A stretch of 64,000 nucleotides of DNA from Leuctra nigra (GCA_934045905.1 OW203767.1:17797073-17861072), one strand, 5' to 3'. Positions 12,614-24,410 are shown, counted from the stretch's first letter. The notes: generated from the sequence alone by a model not told the origin. Numbers and translations: made by a program.

Positions 12614-14170
12614 CAGTGTCGGACTGGGGCAAAATTTCTAACCGGGCAACAGATTAGAAACCGGCCCACGGTAAGAAAGCGGCCCATTTTCAGAATGAAC
12701 TTTTTTGGCAAAACTATGCTACAAGCCAGCGGCAGGCGCGTAGGAACTTTATTTGGAATGGGGGTTAAAATTATCGTTGATCAATGAATGTAAGGAAAAG
12801 GTAGTGCGCCGCCACAAGGGGGACCCATGGTAGCCCCGCAGGGCATTTTTTGAATTTTTGATATAAAATAATCGAATTAGAAGCTATTTTGGCATTCTAT
12901 TCAAATAAATTTAGAATGTGTGATATGCATTATCCGTGGAAACTTTAGACAAATGGGATATAATCTGTAACTATTTGTCTTAGGGCTGGGCATTTTTTTG
13001 AGTTTTTGATCAAAAGAATCGAATTTGAAGGTATTTTGCATCCATTTCAAAGAAATTTAAAATGTGTGATATGCAATATTCTGAGGAAAACTTTAGACAA
13101 AATGCAATATAATCTGCAATTTTTTTAATTTTATTAAATCCCTAATGGCCCCGCAGGGCATTTTTGTGTTTTCGATACAAAAGAATCGCATTTGAAGCTA
13201 TTTTGGCATCAATTTCAAAGAAATTTAAAATTTGAGATATGCACTATCCTGTGGAAACTTTAGACAAATGTGATATAATCTGAAAATATTTGTGTTATAG
13301 AAACCCAATTTGCCCCGCAGGGCATTTTTTGAGTTTTTGATCCAAAAGAATCGAATTTGAAGCTATGTTTGCATTAATGTCAAAGAAATTTAAAATTGGG
13401 ATATGCATTATCATGAGGAAACTTTAGACAAATGTGATATACTAATCTGATATTTGCCTTATAAAAACCAAATTGGCCCCGCAGGGCATTTTTTGAATTT
13501 TTGATACAAAAGAATCGAATTTGAAGCTATTTTGGCATCCATTTCAAAGAAATTTGAAATTGAGGTAAGTATGTATTATCCTGCGGAAACTTTAGACAAA
13601 TGTGTTAGATATTGAAATTTGTCTTACAGAAACCCAATTGGCCCCGCAGGGCATTTTTTGAGTATTTGATATAAAAGAATCGAATTTGAAGCTATTTTGG
13701 CATCCATTTCAAAGAAATTTAAAAACGTGTGATATGCAATATTCTTGGGAAAACTTTAGACAAAATGCAATATAATCTGCAAATTTTGCAGATTATTTTG
13801 CAAATTTTGCAAATTCTGCAAATCTGCAATACAAAAGAAGTTTGTAATAAGCAACGCAACAGCAATGATCAAAATCTGTGCCAATGTGTTTTGTATCAAA
13901 TAGTTCGTATTATTATTAAATTTTATTCATTTGTGAATTTTCCTTCCGTTCCCACCAAAAATACTCTAACTAAGATAAGAACACCTTGCAATTGAAGTAG
14001 ATGGTGTGCTTAATGGAATGTGATCTACGTAACATTGTAATTCTAGACTATGAATTAAGTAGAGATACTTTATGGAAGTCGACACCGGCCCTTTTCTACA
14101 GGTCGATCGGCCCATTTTGAACTGGCCCACCGGGCAATGCCCGGTTGCCCGGCGGCCCAGTCCAACACTG
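12614..14170. mobile_element. Non-autonomous hAT-like transposon (1,557 bp)
   Basis: Terminal inverted repeats are cagtgtcggactggg at the left and the complement of cagtgttggactggg at the right (14 of 15 match). They are bounded by a perfect 8-bp direct repeat atcgcacg (12606-12613 and 14171-14178). An 8-bp duplication with CAGTG ends is diagnostic of hAT superfamily integration. The pre-insertion sequence is known from the intact relative at 11468, and it matches with one copy of the 8-mer. The interior carries no transposase-like frame. Most of it is a tandem array of about 164-bp units. It must therefore have moved using a transposase encoded elsewhere. Confidence 0.9.
12833..13790. repeat. 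Six-unit, ~164-bp tandem array inside the hAT-like element
   Basis: Units begin at gccccgcagggca or its degraded form near 12833, 12983, 13148, 13312, 13476 and 13641, giving spacings of 150, 165, 164, 164 and 165. Each unit contains caaaagaatcgaatttgaag and a later actttagacaaatg. Monomers differ at several per cent of positions, so the array is not newly homogenised. A short gcaaattttgcaaattctgc microsatellite follows at about 13778-13823. Confidence 0.9.
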
Positions 14171-14357
14171 ATCGCACGGTTCGTCAGAGCGTTTTTTTGA
14201 AATTGCGTCTTCCCACTTAATAATTTAAAAAAAAATCAGACAGTAACGACCCATTACAGCCCAATTGACTAAATAATTCCACACACTGGAGTACTTTATG
14301 ACCTCTGGTACGACCTCAAAGTGTTAATACTATTATTTTACCACAAATATCGTATTT

Positions 14358-15138
14358 TTTACTAAAAATAATTTTTGACACATTGACACAGTTCTATTGT
14401 GGCAGTATTTCTGATAGTCTCCATATTTACCTTTTCTTCGCCTAGTTTCTGTGCCGATTACCGGGTTAATTGTTTCACTTAACATCATTATGAACGCACG
14501 CATGGGTTTATAATGGCATTACTTTACACTTAAATAGTAACTGGTAATATTGTCCTGAAGTCAACAACTTGCGTTGACTCTAATGTCAAGTTATTTAGTA
14601 GAATTTCAAAGGACACGTTTATAATCCAGAGGTATCGTCTAGATTTCACTCGTCTTAAAATATAAATGTATTTTTAGACACCTACTTAATGTTTTATTTA
14701 AAAAGGGATTAAAATCTTCGTTTGTCGGCGAATGGTTTAATATTCAGAGTGCTGATTTTTCAATGAATACGAAACAGTTTTTATTTTATGGAAAAGGCTC
14801 GAGTTCAAAGTAAAACTTTATGCTTTAATAATTAATTGTGTAAAAAAACAAGGGTCTAAATTTGTTGTGCCGTGAATATCGTTTGGAAAAAAAATCCGGT
14901 AAAGTTGTAAATTATACATATTTTATTATATACGTGAACCCGTATAAGTGCGTCTCAAAGGACACACTCTGCCATCCGTCACAAGAAAGTCTTTCGGTTT
15001 TGGTTACCTACGCACCCAACCCCCACATTCGAAGCGTGCTTTGGGCAATAAAAATTGCTAAGTGCCTCTTATATTAGTGAAACGAAAGTGGATCTAGTTT
15101 GTTCCGGCTAATTGGCACAATGCTTCATTGTTGGGGGA
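14358..15138. other. Noncoding, nothing recognised
   Basis: AT-rich sequence after the truncated foldback copy. No supported element or exon. Confidence 0.4.
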
Positions 15139-15156
15139 GGGGGGGGGGGGGGGGGG
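15133..15156. repeat. G5-A-G18 tract
   Basis: Five G, one A, then eighteen G. Confidence 0.95.
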
Positions 15157-15332
15157 CAGCCCCGTGTACGATCAGCGAGAGTGTTTTCCAGAGGGCTGTG
15201 GAAAGGGGCACTCGCCCAGTGCCGAGGGCAAGTGATTTTTATGATTCGACCATCATGGATCGCTACAGTAATGGCGGATGTTAAAGCTTTGTTGTTTTGA
15301 TGGAGGTTATACGAACACGATGTAATGGTGAT

Positions 15333-15357
15333 GGGGGGGGGGGGGGGGGGGGGGGGG
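15333..15357. repeat. G25 homopolymer
   Basis: Twenty-five consecutive G, the longest such run in the window and only 180 bp from the previous one. Confidence 0.95.
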
Positions 15358-15589
15358 TGAGAAAGTTCATCAGTTTTGAACATGGATGGAACTTTTCACA
15401 ATATCGTAAAAAATCTATCTACGTTTTTTTCCCCGATTTCCAAATAATCAACAATTTTACTGCGATTTTGTTCGAATATCGTGATAAAGGTATTAAAACA
15501 AACGGTTCACATTTAAGTTTCTAGAAGAGAGGCTAAGATTTGTAACGATCTCATAGAGAGTTGTTCATCCGTACTTTCCATAAGACGGA

Positions 15590-15868
15590 ACAGGTTGGCT
15601 GAGTGGTAACGCTCTGAAATTTTATTCCGGAGGCTCGGGTTCGATTCCCGCGGCAGTCCTTCCTGACTGGGTTTTTTTCGTGGTATTCCCTCAGTCGACA
15701 GGCAATGCTGGAAAGGTATCCTACTAATAGGCCACGACCGCCTCCTTCCCACCTTCCATCCTTGCCTACACTTCACCATTATCTCCCAATCATCATCAAA
15801 ATCATTCATCCGTCGCCATTAGCCTCGCTGCAGAACAGTGCGACGTTAAACCCCAGTTTCCTAAGATC
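15590..15868 (+). mobile_element. tRNA-derived SINE
   Basis: The head contains an A-box-like tggctgagtgg and a consensus B box ggttcgattcc within a tRNA-like 5' region. A body follows with a cgtggtattccctcagtcga block, a ggccacgaccgcctccttcc block and a terminal gcgacgttaaacccc. This succession matches the general plan of tRNA-derived SINEs common in arthropod genomes. There is no poly(A) tail. A convincing target-site duplication is not visible, so exact ends are uncertain. Transcription would be by RNA polymerase III from the internal boxes. Confidence 0.8.
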
Positions 15869-16093
15869 GTAAGAATATCCCTACACATTATTATTACGTG
15901 ATCTAATCCTTCATGACATCCTTTTGGACTTTTATTGCATTTGTAATCAACATGAAAATCGAATTAACAGATTTATGAGAAGCTGAATTCGAAAAGATTT
16001 CCAATTAGCCCCCCTGGTCACGGACTGGCACTTCTGTCAACAGTTGGTCCGTGTAAACACATTTGCCCGGAGAGAGGTGAAAAGTCACAACAC

Positions 16094-16250
16094 ATCTGAT
16101 AATGCCCCGGACAGATGCGACGGCGCGTGCGCACAAGGCAGACACGTCACTGCCCCCCGGACACGTCACTGCCCCCCGGACGCATATGTCACAATCTGGT
16201 CAATTCACAAATTGCCCCGTGGTGACAGATGCGTTGCGTGATTTTAATCG
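16094..16250. repeat. CpG-rich block with duplicated 19-mer
   Basis: gacacgtcactgccccccg occurs twice in tandem (16141-16159, 16160-16178), followed by a diverged third start. Related gccccgga and cagatgcg words occur on either side. It may be a regulatory or repeat-derived CpG-rich block. Confidence 0.5.
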
Positions 16251-16259
16251 CTCTCGTGC

Positions 16260-18391
16260 TAAATCACTGGGTGCCGATGAATAGAAGAGCCCGCGACAAT
16301 GTATCGGACAAATACGACGGGCGTTCGGACATTCGATATAGAAACTTTAGTGCCTACTGGTAAATATAGAGGACAAACAAGGGTTGTGGACATGACTCCA
16401 GAACTTGTGTTTGAAACCATTGAGGCGTTCGAAATTGTATTTTGGCGGAGATAGCCTGAAAACTGTTGAAACGCGAGTATTTGTCCTGTGTGTTCTGTCT
16501 TTGCCGCTCTCTAGATTCATTGGTTATTAGATTATAAAATCCCGATATATTCAAAGACATCAATTCGCAAACCGTATACAAAATAGTTGATATCAAATTC
16601 AGTTCTATCAATTTATCAATTTTATATAAAATTGTAGCTGTCCCAATTACCCTATACAATAATTTCAGCTTGATCGGTTACAGAGTTTTCGTTACTTTTT
16701 AACAATCAAAGGATTTTGTTTAAACATTTTATTGACACGTATGTAGAATTAATGTTTATTAGGATGTAAAACTTCAGCGCGATCAAAAGAACGGTATACG
16801 GGAAAATCAGGGACGAGCGACCATCAGATGAATACTGATATACATTATGTCCCTCTAATACTAGGTCTGCCGCGTAGGAAGTTTTGGACCGTAGCTAATT
16901 TCAGATCTGTCAACTTGATTTGTTGCGAAACTAAAGGCATTAGGCGGGAAAATGTAAACAGCCGTGGAAATCAATTTGTGAGAGAGGTAGATTTTTTCCT
17001 CCTTTCTCGCTGGGTTCAGGAGATAACTGCTGGATGCTGCGTAGGTATATGTAATTTGATCCTTATTGGATTCCCTTTTAAACTTTTCAATTTCGTGTTT
17101 TGACCTGTGATTTAATAAACGCGTCGGCCCACCTTTTCGGTCCAACGGGCTAATAGATTTCGTCTGGTTCCCTCAAATTGATTCCGGCCCTTTGTAGGAC
17201 AGAAATAATTATACTGTTTAAGGAAAATGATAAATTATTGGAATGTAGGGATCTGTAATTTCAGAGATCAAAGATCCATTTTCGTTGGTATTTTTTTTCG
17301 GAGAAAAGTTCTGTGAGGTACACTCTGCCAATGTAAAAAGTGTTTCCTGAAAAATCGGAATCATTCGATCATCCGGTTAACCATTTTTAAAATATAGTGG
17401 CCTCGGTTAGACGTTAGCCCAGGGTGGTCAATTAATTTGCAGTCTTTCCGACAATTTCGTTTAATGAAATCACCGCTTTATCTTTTGCGAGTGTACGTCC
17501 ACTTTATAAAGTATGTGGGTTTGAAAGTACAATTGTGTTCCTCGAAGTGGTTGTGAGGCGGCCATTTCGTGTATCACTCCGCTAAATGGAGGGGAACTTT
17601 ACGAGCACATAGCTCACAGAAACGTTGTAAAACATGGATTATAATTTAATATACGCAGACTTGAAAGTTACGAAATTAACAAATTTACATTTCAACTTGA
17701 TAAGTACTTTATACGAAGCTTTTTTAATTTCTAAGAGAATAAATCATACGAAATCTGTCGTCCCAGGACGAAGTAGTGAAATGTGAAAAAAGTGATCCAT
17801 GTTTTCTATTTTGTCGGTGACGTCAGGAGTGAGTGACAGGAGCATGTGCGGTTGACTGACGAAATATTACGAACGGAACCGAATCTCTGGTTGCACTTAG
17901 CAGCGCGAATTTACAGGAGATGAAAATCACATGATCAAGTTTTACAAATAAACCGATGTAAATACAAATCAATTGTTCATCAATCTGCCTCACAAACTCT
18001 ACTTCCGACAATAAAAGCTATTTAAAGTAAATGTTTAATTACTAATGAACAGGATTGAAACGATTTCGCAAGAAGTTCTGTTAACAAGTTAATCTCGACT
18101 ACAAGGGAACTTATCTTCGGTTTGGGAATAAAATCTATCTCTGTGATTAGGATTCGTTCCATTTCGACTTCGAAATACCCCCCCATCATCATGATTAAAT
18201 CCAGACATTCGGAGATAAATTGATCGTAACTTAACTTCGAATGATAATCAAGCAAAAGTTCCGTCTGTGAATAAAAAGTGTATTGCCGAGAGAAATAGAT
18301 ATAAACATCTTCGCTGCTTCTCAAGTCTAACGTAAAAAGATTGAGCTCAATCTCGTTGTCCAGTGATTTGGTGGGTCGTGTGGAAAAGTTG
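16260..18391. other. Noncoding, nothing recognised
   Basis: Several 90-100 codon frames are open on both strands, but none shows a recognisable domain or splice signals that I would trust. Confidence 0.35.
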
Positions 18392-18404
18392 CCCCCCCCC
18401 CCCC
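18392..18404. repeat. C13 homopolymer
   Basis: Thirteen consecutive C. Confidence 0.9.
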
Positions 18405-18929
18405 ACGAGTGTGTGTGTTTTTCCGATGGGTTTTGTCGAGAAGGAAAACTAAACTTTCGCTCTCGTCTGATCCGGGAAATGCGGATCGGCGTCTTCGAGA
18501 TGATTTTCAGTGGAAAGTTTTGTTGGATCTCGCGGATGATACACGCTCCAGTGATCTTCCCGTCAATTGAACTTGATTGATTAATTCAATTATTCTACGT
18601 AAACGTTTAGACTGTAGAACAGGTCTGGACAGTTAGATATCGATTTACTGTCGAATCGAAGATGAGTTCATCTCATTTGCAAAAATTGTTTTCGCACGGA
18701 ATTTGGCACTTTCTCAAAAACTTTCCCGAGTTGAACTTTTTTACTTTTTTTCAGTCAAGTCATTTAACACGAAACAACGAAAGTATTCACAAAAACGACT
18801 TATTTCTCACGCTTAGTTAACTGCAAATTATAATCTATGTTTGAATTAATTCCAAAAGCAACGCCTAGAGAGATGGCAAAATCTCGGGCTACACGAATAA
18901 CTGCGGAATTGTGTTATGAATGTAGCTTA

Positions 18930-19110
18930 CTCGAGAGCTCCGCAGTTAAACTGGCGAACAAAGCAAATGCTCTGGAGTCAGTGAAATAATGGCGAGCCAA
19001 CGTAGCGCGGAGGGCCATGTTTCCTCGCGGACCATTCGCCTAGAAACCCCCGACATTTGTCTTCCAGCTTTCGCCAACGTGAATAAAGTTACTTCGTTTC
19101 ATTAGCTCTG
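18930..19110. promoter_or_regulatory. Candidate regulatory block
   Basis: A unique-looking, GC-richer stretch, without coding signal, less than 1 kb upstream of the candidate exon. Assigned from composition only. Confidence 0.15.
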
Positions 19111-19379
19111 AGCAAATGGTGGAAACCGATCCATTTCTCTTATATTTTGTAATCCTTAGATCCTTAGTTGTATTTTTCCAGGACGTGAATAAATTGGATC
19201 TCTTTTGTTACATCGGTATATTCGTTCAAACGGAGGATTTTCCAATTACGAAGAATAAATACATTGTTTCAACATAACGCTAATGAAACTTGCTTCTTTT
19301 CCGTTCTGCGATTTTTCTCCAGACGGTTTTCCCATCTCGTGTAAATATTAAGGTACTTGGCCGTGCTCTTGCCTACGAT

Positions 19380-19745
19380 TCTCGGAGATTTTTCTCGTTA
19401 CTCGTAACGGTTATAAGTCTTAATTAGCCGGCAAGCCCGTCATAAAACATTCATTACAGATACGTTTCCTCGCGTCTCGCAAACCGCGAGATCTCGCCGC
19501 CCGGCGCAATGCATCACGCCGCGGAGAATAAGCCGAGTGACGGGACGCGATACTTTATGAAAATCTCGGCATCTCTCCTCCTCTGGACCCCTCGCGAAAG
19601 GTGGCGCGAGATAAGGGCGAGACGTGGCGGTTGGAAAAATAGATAAATTACCGGCGAGTTTCAGAGAAAGTTTCTCTGGAGTTTTCTCCGTCTCATTAGC
19701 AAGTGTGGAGGCGCCAGGTCGATACGTCGGCACCTCCACCAACTT
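19380..19745. promoter_or_regulatory. CpG-rich island upstream of the candidate exon
   Basis: CpG density is much higher than in neighbouring DNA (for example ctcgccgcccggcgcaatgc and agggcgagacgtggcgg). A 100-codon minus-strand frame is open, as expected by chance in CpG-rich sequence, and I do not call it a gene. Its position about 150 bp before a strong splice acceptor makes a regulatory or intronic control element plausible. Confidence 0.3.
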
Positions 19746-19900
19746 TGTTTTATCACTTGACTTTCTGTTTGTTTTAGCCGCTCAAGTGCTATGTGATTAA
19801 TCGTTTATTGGCAATTGAAACAGTCCTCTTATCAAATGATATCTTTTTGTTTCAACCCATTACACGACCTATCTAACGTGATTTTCTTTTTCTGTTCTAG

Positions 19901-19998
19901 GTAAGGGGTTCGATGACAAAATGGAGACCGTAAGTCCAACATCGTCGTCGTCTGGAGGTAGCGACTCTCCCGACGCTTCCGCTATCTTTAATTCTTGA
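19901..19998 (+). CDS. Candidate exon: short serine-rich terminal exon or 29-nt microexon
   Basis: A strong acceptor (gattttctttttctgttctag) ends at 19900. Reading in the phase where the first two bases complete a codon gives KGFDDKMETVSPTSSSSGG, then SDSPDASAIFNS and a TGA at 19996-19998. The low-complexity Ser/Asp/Pro composition resembles flexible tails of transcription regulators. The ATG at 19921 also has a good initiation context (acaaaATGG), so a start exon is possible. A near-consensus donor, GTAAGT, begins at 19930. If used, the exon would be only 29 nt. A weaker donor (GGAG/GTAGCG) at 19958 would give 57 nt. Which boundary is real cannot be decided here. I do not recognise the gene. 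No second exon of the same gene was identified in the window. Confidence 0.4.
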
Positions 19999-20250
19999 AA
20001 AGAGCGTCGTCTCCCCCCTCCCTCCCCTCTCGAGGCGTCTCGAGGCGACGTTACGGCATCGCGACGCCGCCCGTCTGTCTCATTGTTTATTTACTTAATT
20101 GAAACGCTTTGTTAAAGGGGAAAAAAGCCGGGTCTCTTGGCTTGACGACATGGAGTAGGGGGTAGTTTCGGGTGGGGTGGAGCTAAGGGTGGCTTCTCTC
20201 AGACGCCACATCGCGTATGCACCGTCTTATGACCCGGGAGGGGACGTGGC
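19999..20250 (+). other. GC-rich continuation after the candidate exon
   Basis: Pyrimidine-rich, then CpG-rich sequence (ctcgaggcgtctcgaggcga) continues for about 100 bp past the stop and then fades. It might be a 3' UTR or intron. No AATAAA is seen close to the stop. Confidence 0.2.
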
Positions 20251-20591
20251 TTGATTATCTTAAAAAGGAGATGCTCGAATGCAGTCCTGTTGTCTTGGGG
20301 TGAAGAAGAATCTTGCATTCACCTGGGGTTCTTGTGCGTCGTAATTGGATTTTTTTTCGGCTGTACATCCCGTTTAATTTCTTTTTACGTCAAGATTCTA
20401 AATATGACAGTGAACAACTTTTTTGTTCACCTGTGATTTTTTTCACCAGTCTATACCAGTCCAGCAAATCAGTCTTTATTGAATATTGAGTAACACTTCA
20501 GTTCAAAATTAAATATAAGTAGAGTAAAACAGAAATAATTCAGTGCACAAGAGAAGAGTATATTCGCCATAGGAGAGTACAAACAAAAGTA

Positions 20592-20798
20592 CAGTGTTTG
20601 TTAAAGAAAATCTAAATACAGCAATAACAGAGGCCCGCGAAGATCTCAACGACACTAAATTTATTATCTGGATCACTTTGATCCAGATAATAAATTTAGT
20701 AAATTTAGTCACTTTGATCCAGATAATAAATTTAGTGTCGTTGAGATCTTCGCGGGCCTCTGTTATTGCTGTATTTAGATTTTCTTTAACAAACACTG
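20592..20798. repeat. 207-bp palindrome with 84-bp perfect arms
   Basis: The left arm 20592-20675 (starting cagtgtttgttaaag) is perfectly complementary to 20715-20798. Inside, ttatctggatcactttgatc and neighbouring bases form a second, smaller palindrome, and an actttgatccagataataaa segment is directly duplicated, so alternative hairpins compete. The ends resemble hAT termini (CAGTG...CACTG), but the flanking octamers (caaaagta and ttaaagtt) do not match. Each arm is open in a frame containing KENLNTAITEAREDLND, which appears on both strands because of symmetry. Confidence 0.9.
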
Positions 20799-20803
20799 TT
20801 AAA

Positions 20804-20826
20804 GTTAACGCCTATACTAGGCGTTA
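20804..20826. repeat. Small hairpin next to the large palindrome
   Basis: The sequence taacgcctatactaggcgtta is an inverted repeat with a short loop, six bases after the end of the 207-bp palindrome. Confidence 0.7.
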
Positions 20827-20829
20827 AAT

Positions 20830-23800
20830 TGAAACTTGGAGTGCAGTGTAAAATTGATTGGGTAGGCACTGCCTAGCCTGTTGGTCCTGGACTGCACGCC
20901 TCTGATCGAGTTAAGTTTGTTTAGGCTCGGTGTCGCATATCCCACAGGTAGAGTCTTCCCTCAGACCATTGGGTTAGTTTTATCTGAAAACGCTCCTCCA
21001 GTATTCTCATCCCAATGTCTGGGAATCCTCCTGTGGGATTTTTCTTATCGATTTAGAGGAAGACAATATGTTATTAAGTTGGGTTGATTTTTTCTCAAAT
21101 TGGATTCCTTGTTTTCGTCTCTCTACGTCGAGTGGAATAAAACTTTAGCGATGTTTTTCTTTTGGTTTTGAGTGAATCTGATCCGTGGACTTTGATACCG
21201 CGTTGTATTGTCAAGAAGCAACTTTATGTATTTCAAGCTCGTTGATTGTTGATAACAAACAAAGTTCTTTTTTATATCTTCTGACGTCACAAATAATGTT
21301 TGGGACCACAACACTGAACAAATTACTATGATTTATTTCTTCTCCTTTTCATTTTTATCCCAGTTCATTTTGCATATGAATAGTCGGGTCGGTACAATAG
21401 AGAGCAGCACGGATTCACTGAGACTTTATGTGGTCCATTTTTCACTGGAGTCAACCGGAGAAAAAGAATATTCACCGTCGAATACATCTCGTGGTACATC
21501 GCCCAACGTCTGATGAATCTTTATATCTTTCATATACTTGCCTCAATAGACCAAAAGCTCCAATACATCAAAGCTTTTCGAGATATTAAAAAACTTATTT
21601 TTTATGACCGTGCCCATTCTTTTTTGCATACAGGATATGGTAGACTATTTTTGGGGGAAATTTTCAAGGCAGTTTCTGATAAAGAAACCCAACTTTCTGT
21701 ATAAACCAAAAAAGAATTTAAATTCCGGTATACTGAAAAAAAATCTATAAATAATTCCACCAAACTAGGATCTTTATACATTATTTAGAATACGTTTTGT
21801 TGACTGGAGAGTTTTGTCGAAGGAACGACATAAAAATGTAAATATAGGGAATAGATAAACAAACTGCGCCAGCGCATCGTTGCTATTGTTAGACAAGGAG
21901 AGGCAACTTGTTTAAGAATGGATGTAACAAGTTTGTTCCATATAGACGTATTGGAATCGCGGGCGAGCCTCCTTGGGGAGCTGGTGAATATTTACGCAAT
22001 ACACAGCAGAGACACTGAGAATGTGCAACGTTCAACGAAGGGGACGGAACAATTGTCGTCAAAATGATCATCATCGACAAACTATCCATGAGATTGCATC
22101 ACGAGTCTCTTTTATGATTTCTGCATTCGACGACTTTAATACCAAAATTTAATGAGTCACTCCATTGTGCAAAGGATTTATTCAGTTCAGCTGTTTTCGA
22201 AAAAGGATTTAAATCTAAATTGAAATTCAGCTTTCCCGACGAGCATAAAAGCAAAAACGATTCAAGTCCTTTGACGTGTTTAGTATATGAATGATTAAAT
22301 GCATTATGAGCACTCTATTTGTTCTTCTGACGAAATGCAAATATTCACGACTCTGTTAATAACAGAAGTCAACGGGCAAGAAGGCAATCTTACATCGAAT
22401 TAAAATTCTCCACCAGGACATCTTTACATTAATAATGAGCATGTCAAGTCTCCCCTCTGTTGACGGAAGACCGACGTGGGGGAAGGGGGGGAGGGGGAAG
22501 ATGCAACTGTGATGTGCAATTAGAATTCTCAAGACTCCCACTTGGCAAGATTAAAAACAGGTCTTGCTATGAAGATGTCTTCAGAAGGCGAAATTATTCC
22601 TGTGTTTGGTGATGAGTTCTTATAAAAAGTGGGGTACTTTTCACACCCTCTGAGGTCATCTGTCAATGTTGGTGAAGTTTCTTTTTGAAACTAACTTCTT
22701 AAAAGTTCGGTTATTAGGATTTTTTTTACGAAATTCAAACGGAAGTTCAAGTTCACTGCCTCAGTTCATTTTTTTTTTGTAAAGTCGAGCTCAAAACACT
22801 AGAAAAGAAATGAGAAAATAGTACAAAAGTTTTTAAATCTCCATATTATTAGTTTCGTAATATATTGCGGTGCATCTTTCTGAGAACTTTCTCAGAACTT
22901 TCTGATAAAGTTCTTAGTCACACAGAACTTTAAAACGTTTGCGTTCGATAATCCCTAGTGAACGTGTTCACTAAAAAGTTTTCTTAAAACGAGAAAGCTC
23001 TTTTAAAGTTCCTTCCCCAATAATCTTCCAAGGTAAACACATTTCCGAAAGATTTCTTCCTTTCTACGCGAAATTACTTGCGCATGGGCTAATTAGAATC
23101 AGATATTCACGGGGAGTGAATTTCTATTTCGGAAAGGGATGAAATCCTTTTGCAAACGTAAAGTGCTTATCATTTTAAGTCCAAAGACGCCCGCCCCTGT
23201 AATTTCACTTCGTTGGGGGAGGATGCTTTCGATGAAGTTTGAGTAGTCTTCTATCTATTTGTATTCGTTATGTCTATTGAAACTTCTGCTCTAGGCCATG
23301 AATATAGATCTTAAAGGTCATGTCAACATTACAACGAGTTTCCGCAAAACTATGTACATACGTATTTTGAGGTTATTATCACTGTCAAAATACAAGAAGG
23401 AAGTTTTAATTTGTTTAATAACTTTTAATTTAATTTGTGTGACACTAAAGTGACGTCAAAGTACGGTAGTAATAAAATCATAGTTAAATGTACCTTTTTG
23501 ATTGACATTTTACATCCTGAAATCATCAAAACAGCAAAAAATAATTAAAAATACGTAAGACCAACTAGAGATAAATTTAAGTAGATTCAGTTCTTTTAAA
23601 TTTAAATATAACCTCTATAAAAATAACACTATAAAACTCTTTTACATTTTTTAACATAACTGTAAATCATAAGAGAAAACCCTTTCATGAATATACTGTC
23701 CTTAAATCTTTCAAAAATAAGTGGTTACCAACATCCACACATATTTTATTAACGAGCATCTGCATCCCCCACCCTCACATCATTTTCATTAGTTAGGACA

Positions 23801-23960
23801 CCAAGTGGCCCGAACCTGTTGCCTACATAATGCACCATCCTTTCTCATGACTAGGTTATGTCTGCCCATTGCCATTGGACAATACAGTCCACTAACTCAA
23901 CCCGTCACCTCGGTGCAACTCGCATATGTTTTATTATTCAACATGGCGCTCGTAAATTGA
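20830..23960. other. Noncoding, nothing recognised
   Basis: AT-rich with no supported exon. Local duplication of gaactttct/gaactttctg words occurs near 22880-22930. Confidence 0.35.
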
Positions 23961-23964
23961 CTCT

Positions 23965-24200
23965 TTGAAGAAACTAAATGTCGTCCCCCCACCGCCCCCG
24001 CGATCCAGAAGGCACACTACTGAGGATTGTATGTTTTACGGGCGTGTAGTCGACAATGGAAGGCGGTGGTGTGAGGGATTGGAACAATGGGCTTGCTATG
24101 AGAGCGGCGGTTTTGCGGTTACCGCCGGCATGTTTGAATTAAGTGCGGAGACGTGCTCAAGAGTGTGTATAGAGAGATCGCTTTACGTGGGGCTCCCCCT
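23965..24200. promoter_or_regulatory. GC-rich block, possible regulatory element
   Basis: Unique GC-rich sequence, including gagcggcggttttgcggtta, in AT-rich surroundings. A 114-codon plus frame covers it but has no recognisable domain, so I treat the block as noncoding. Confidence 0.2.
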
Positions 24201-24410
24201 TTCGTGGCTGAATAGAAATACAGTTCTTATTTTTATGAAGAATAGTGTCTCGAAATTGAGATTTGCTTTCATTATATCAGAGTGGAATAGAATTAATATT
24301 CAAGGGTAAAAGTAGCTAGCTCTAGATAATATACCGTGATGTAATAGGTGGGATGAAGGAACAAAATACGGAACTACTACATTATCTACACTCCAAGAGC
24401 GGAGGGCAAT

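Larger units (their letters stand above)
12579..14357. mobile_element. Second, one-armed copy of the TTAA foldback, split by an hAT-like insertion
   Basis: TTAAGAGGC at 12579 starts the same arm sequence as the 11468 element. It runs to 12613, is interrupted, and resumes at 14171 (atcgcacggttcgtcagagc) through the palindrome centre to about 14357, where homology stops. Only the left arm and centre remain, so this copy has lost its right arm. The interruption is the hAT-like element annotated separately, and the shared target duplication atcgcacg lies at both breakpoints. Confidence 0.85.

Noticed and set aside
20592..20798. hAT element (CAGTG...CACTG ends)
   Set aside because: Flanking octamers differ, so there is no 8-bp target duplication.
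20509..20827. Matching frames on both strands as two genes
   Set aside because: Identical peptides arise because the DNA is a palindrome. They are one structure, not two genes.
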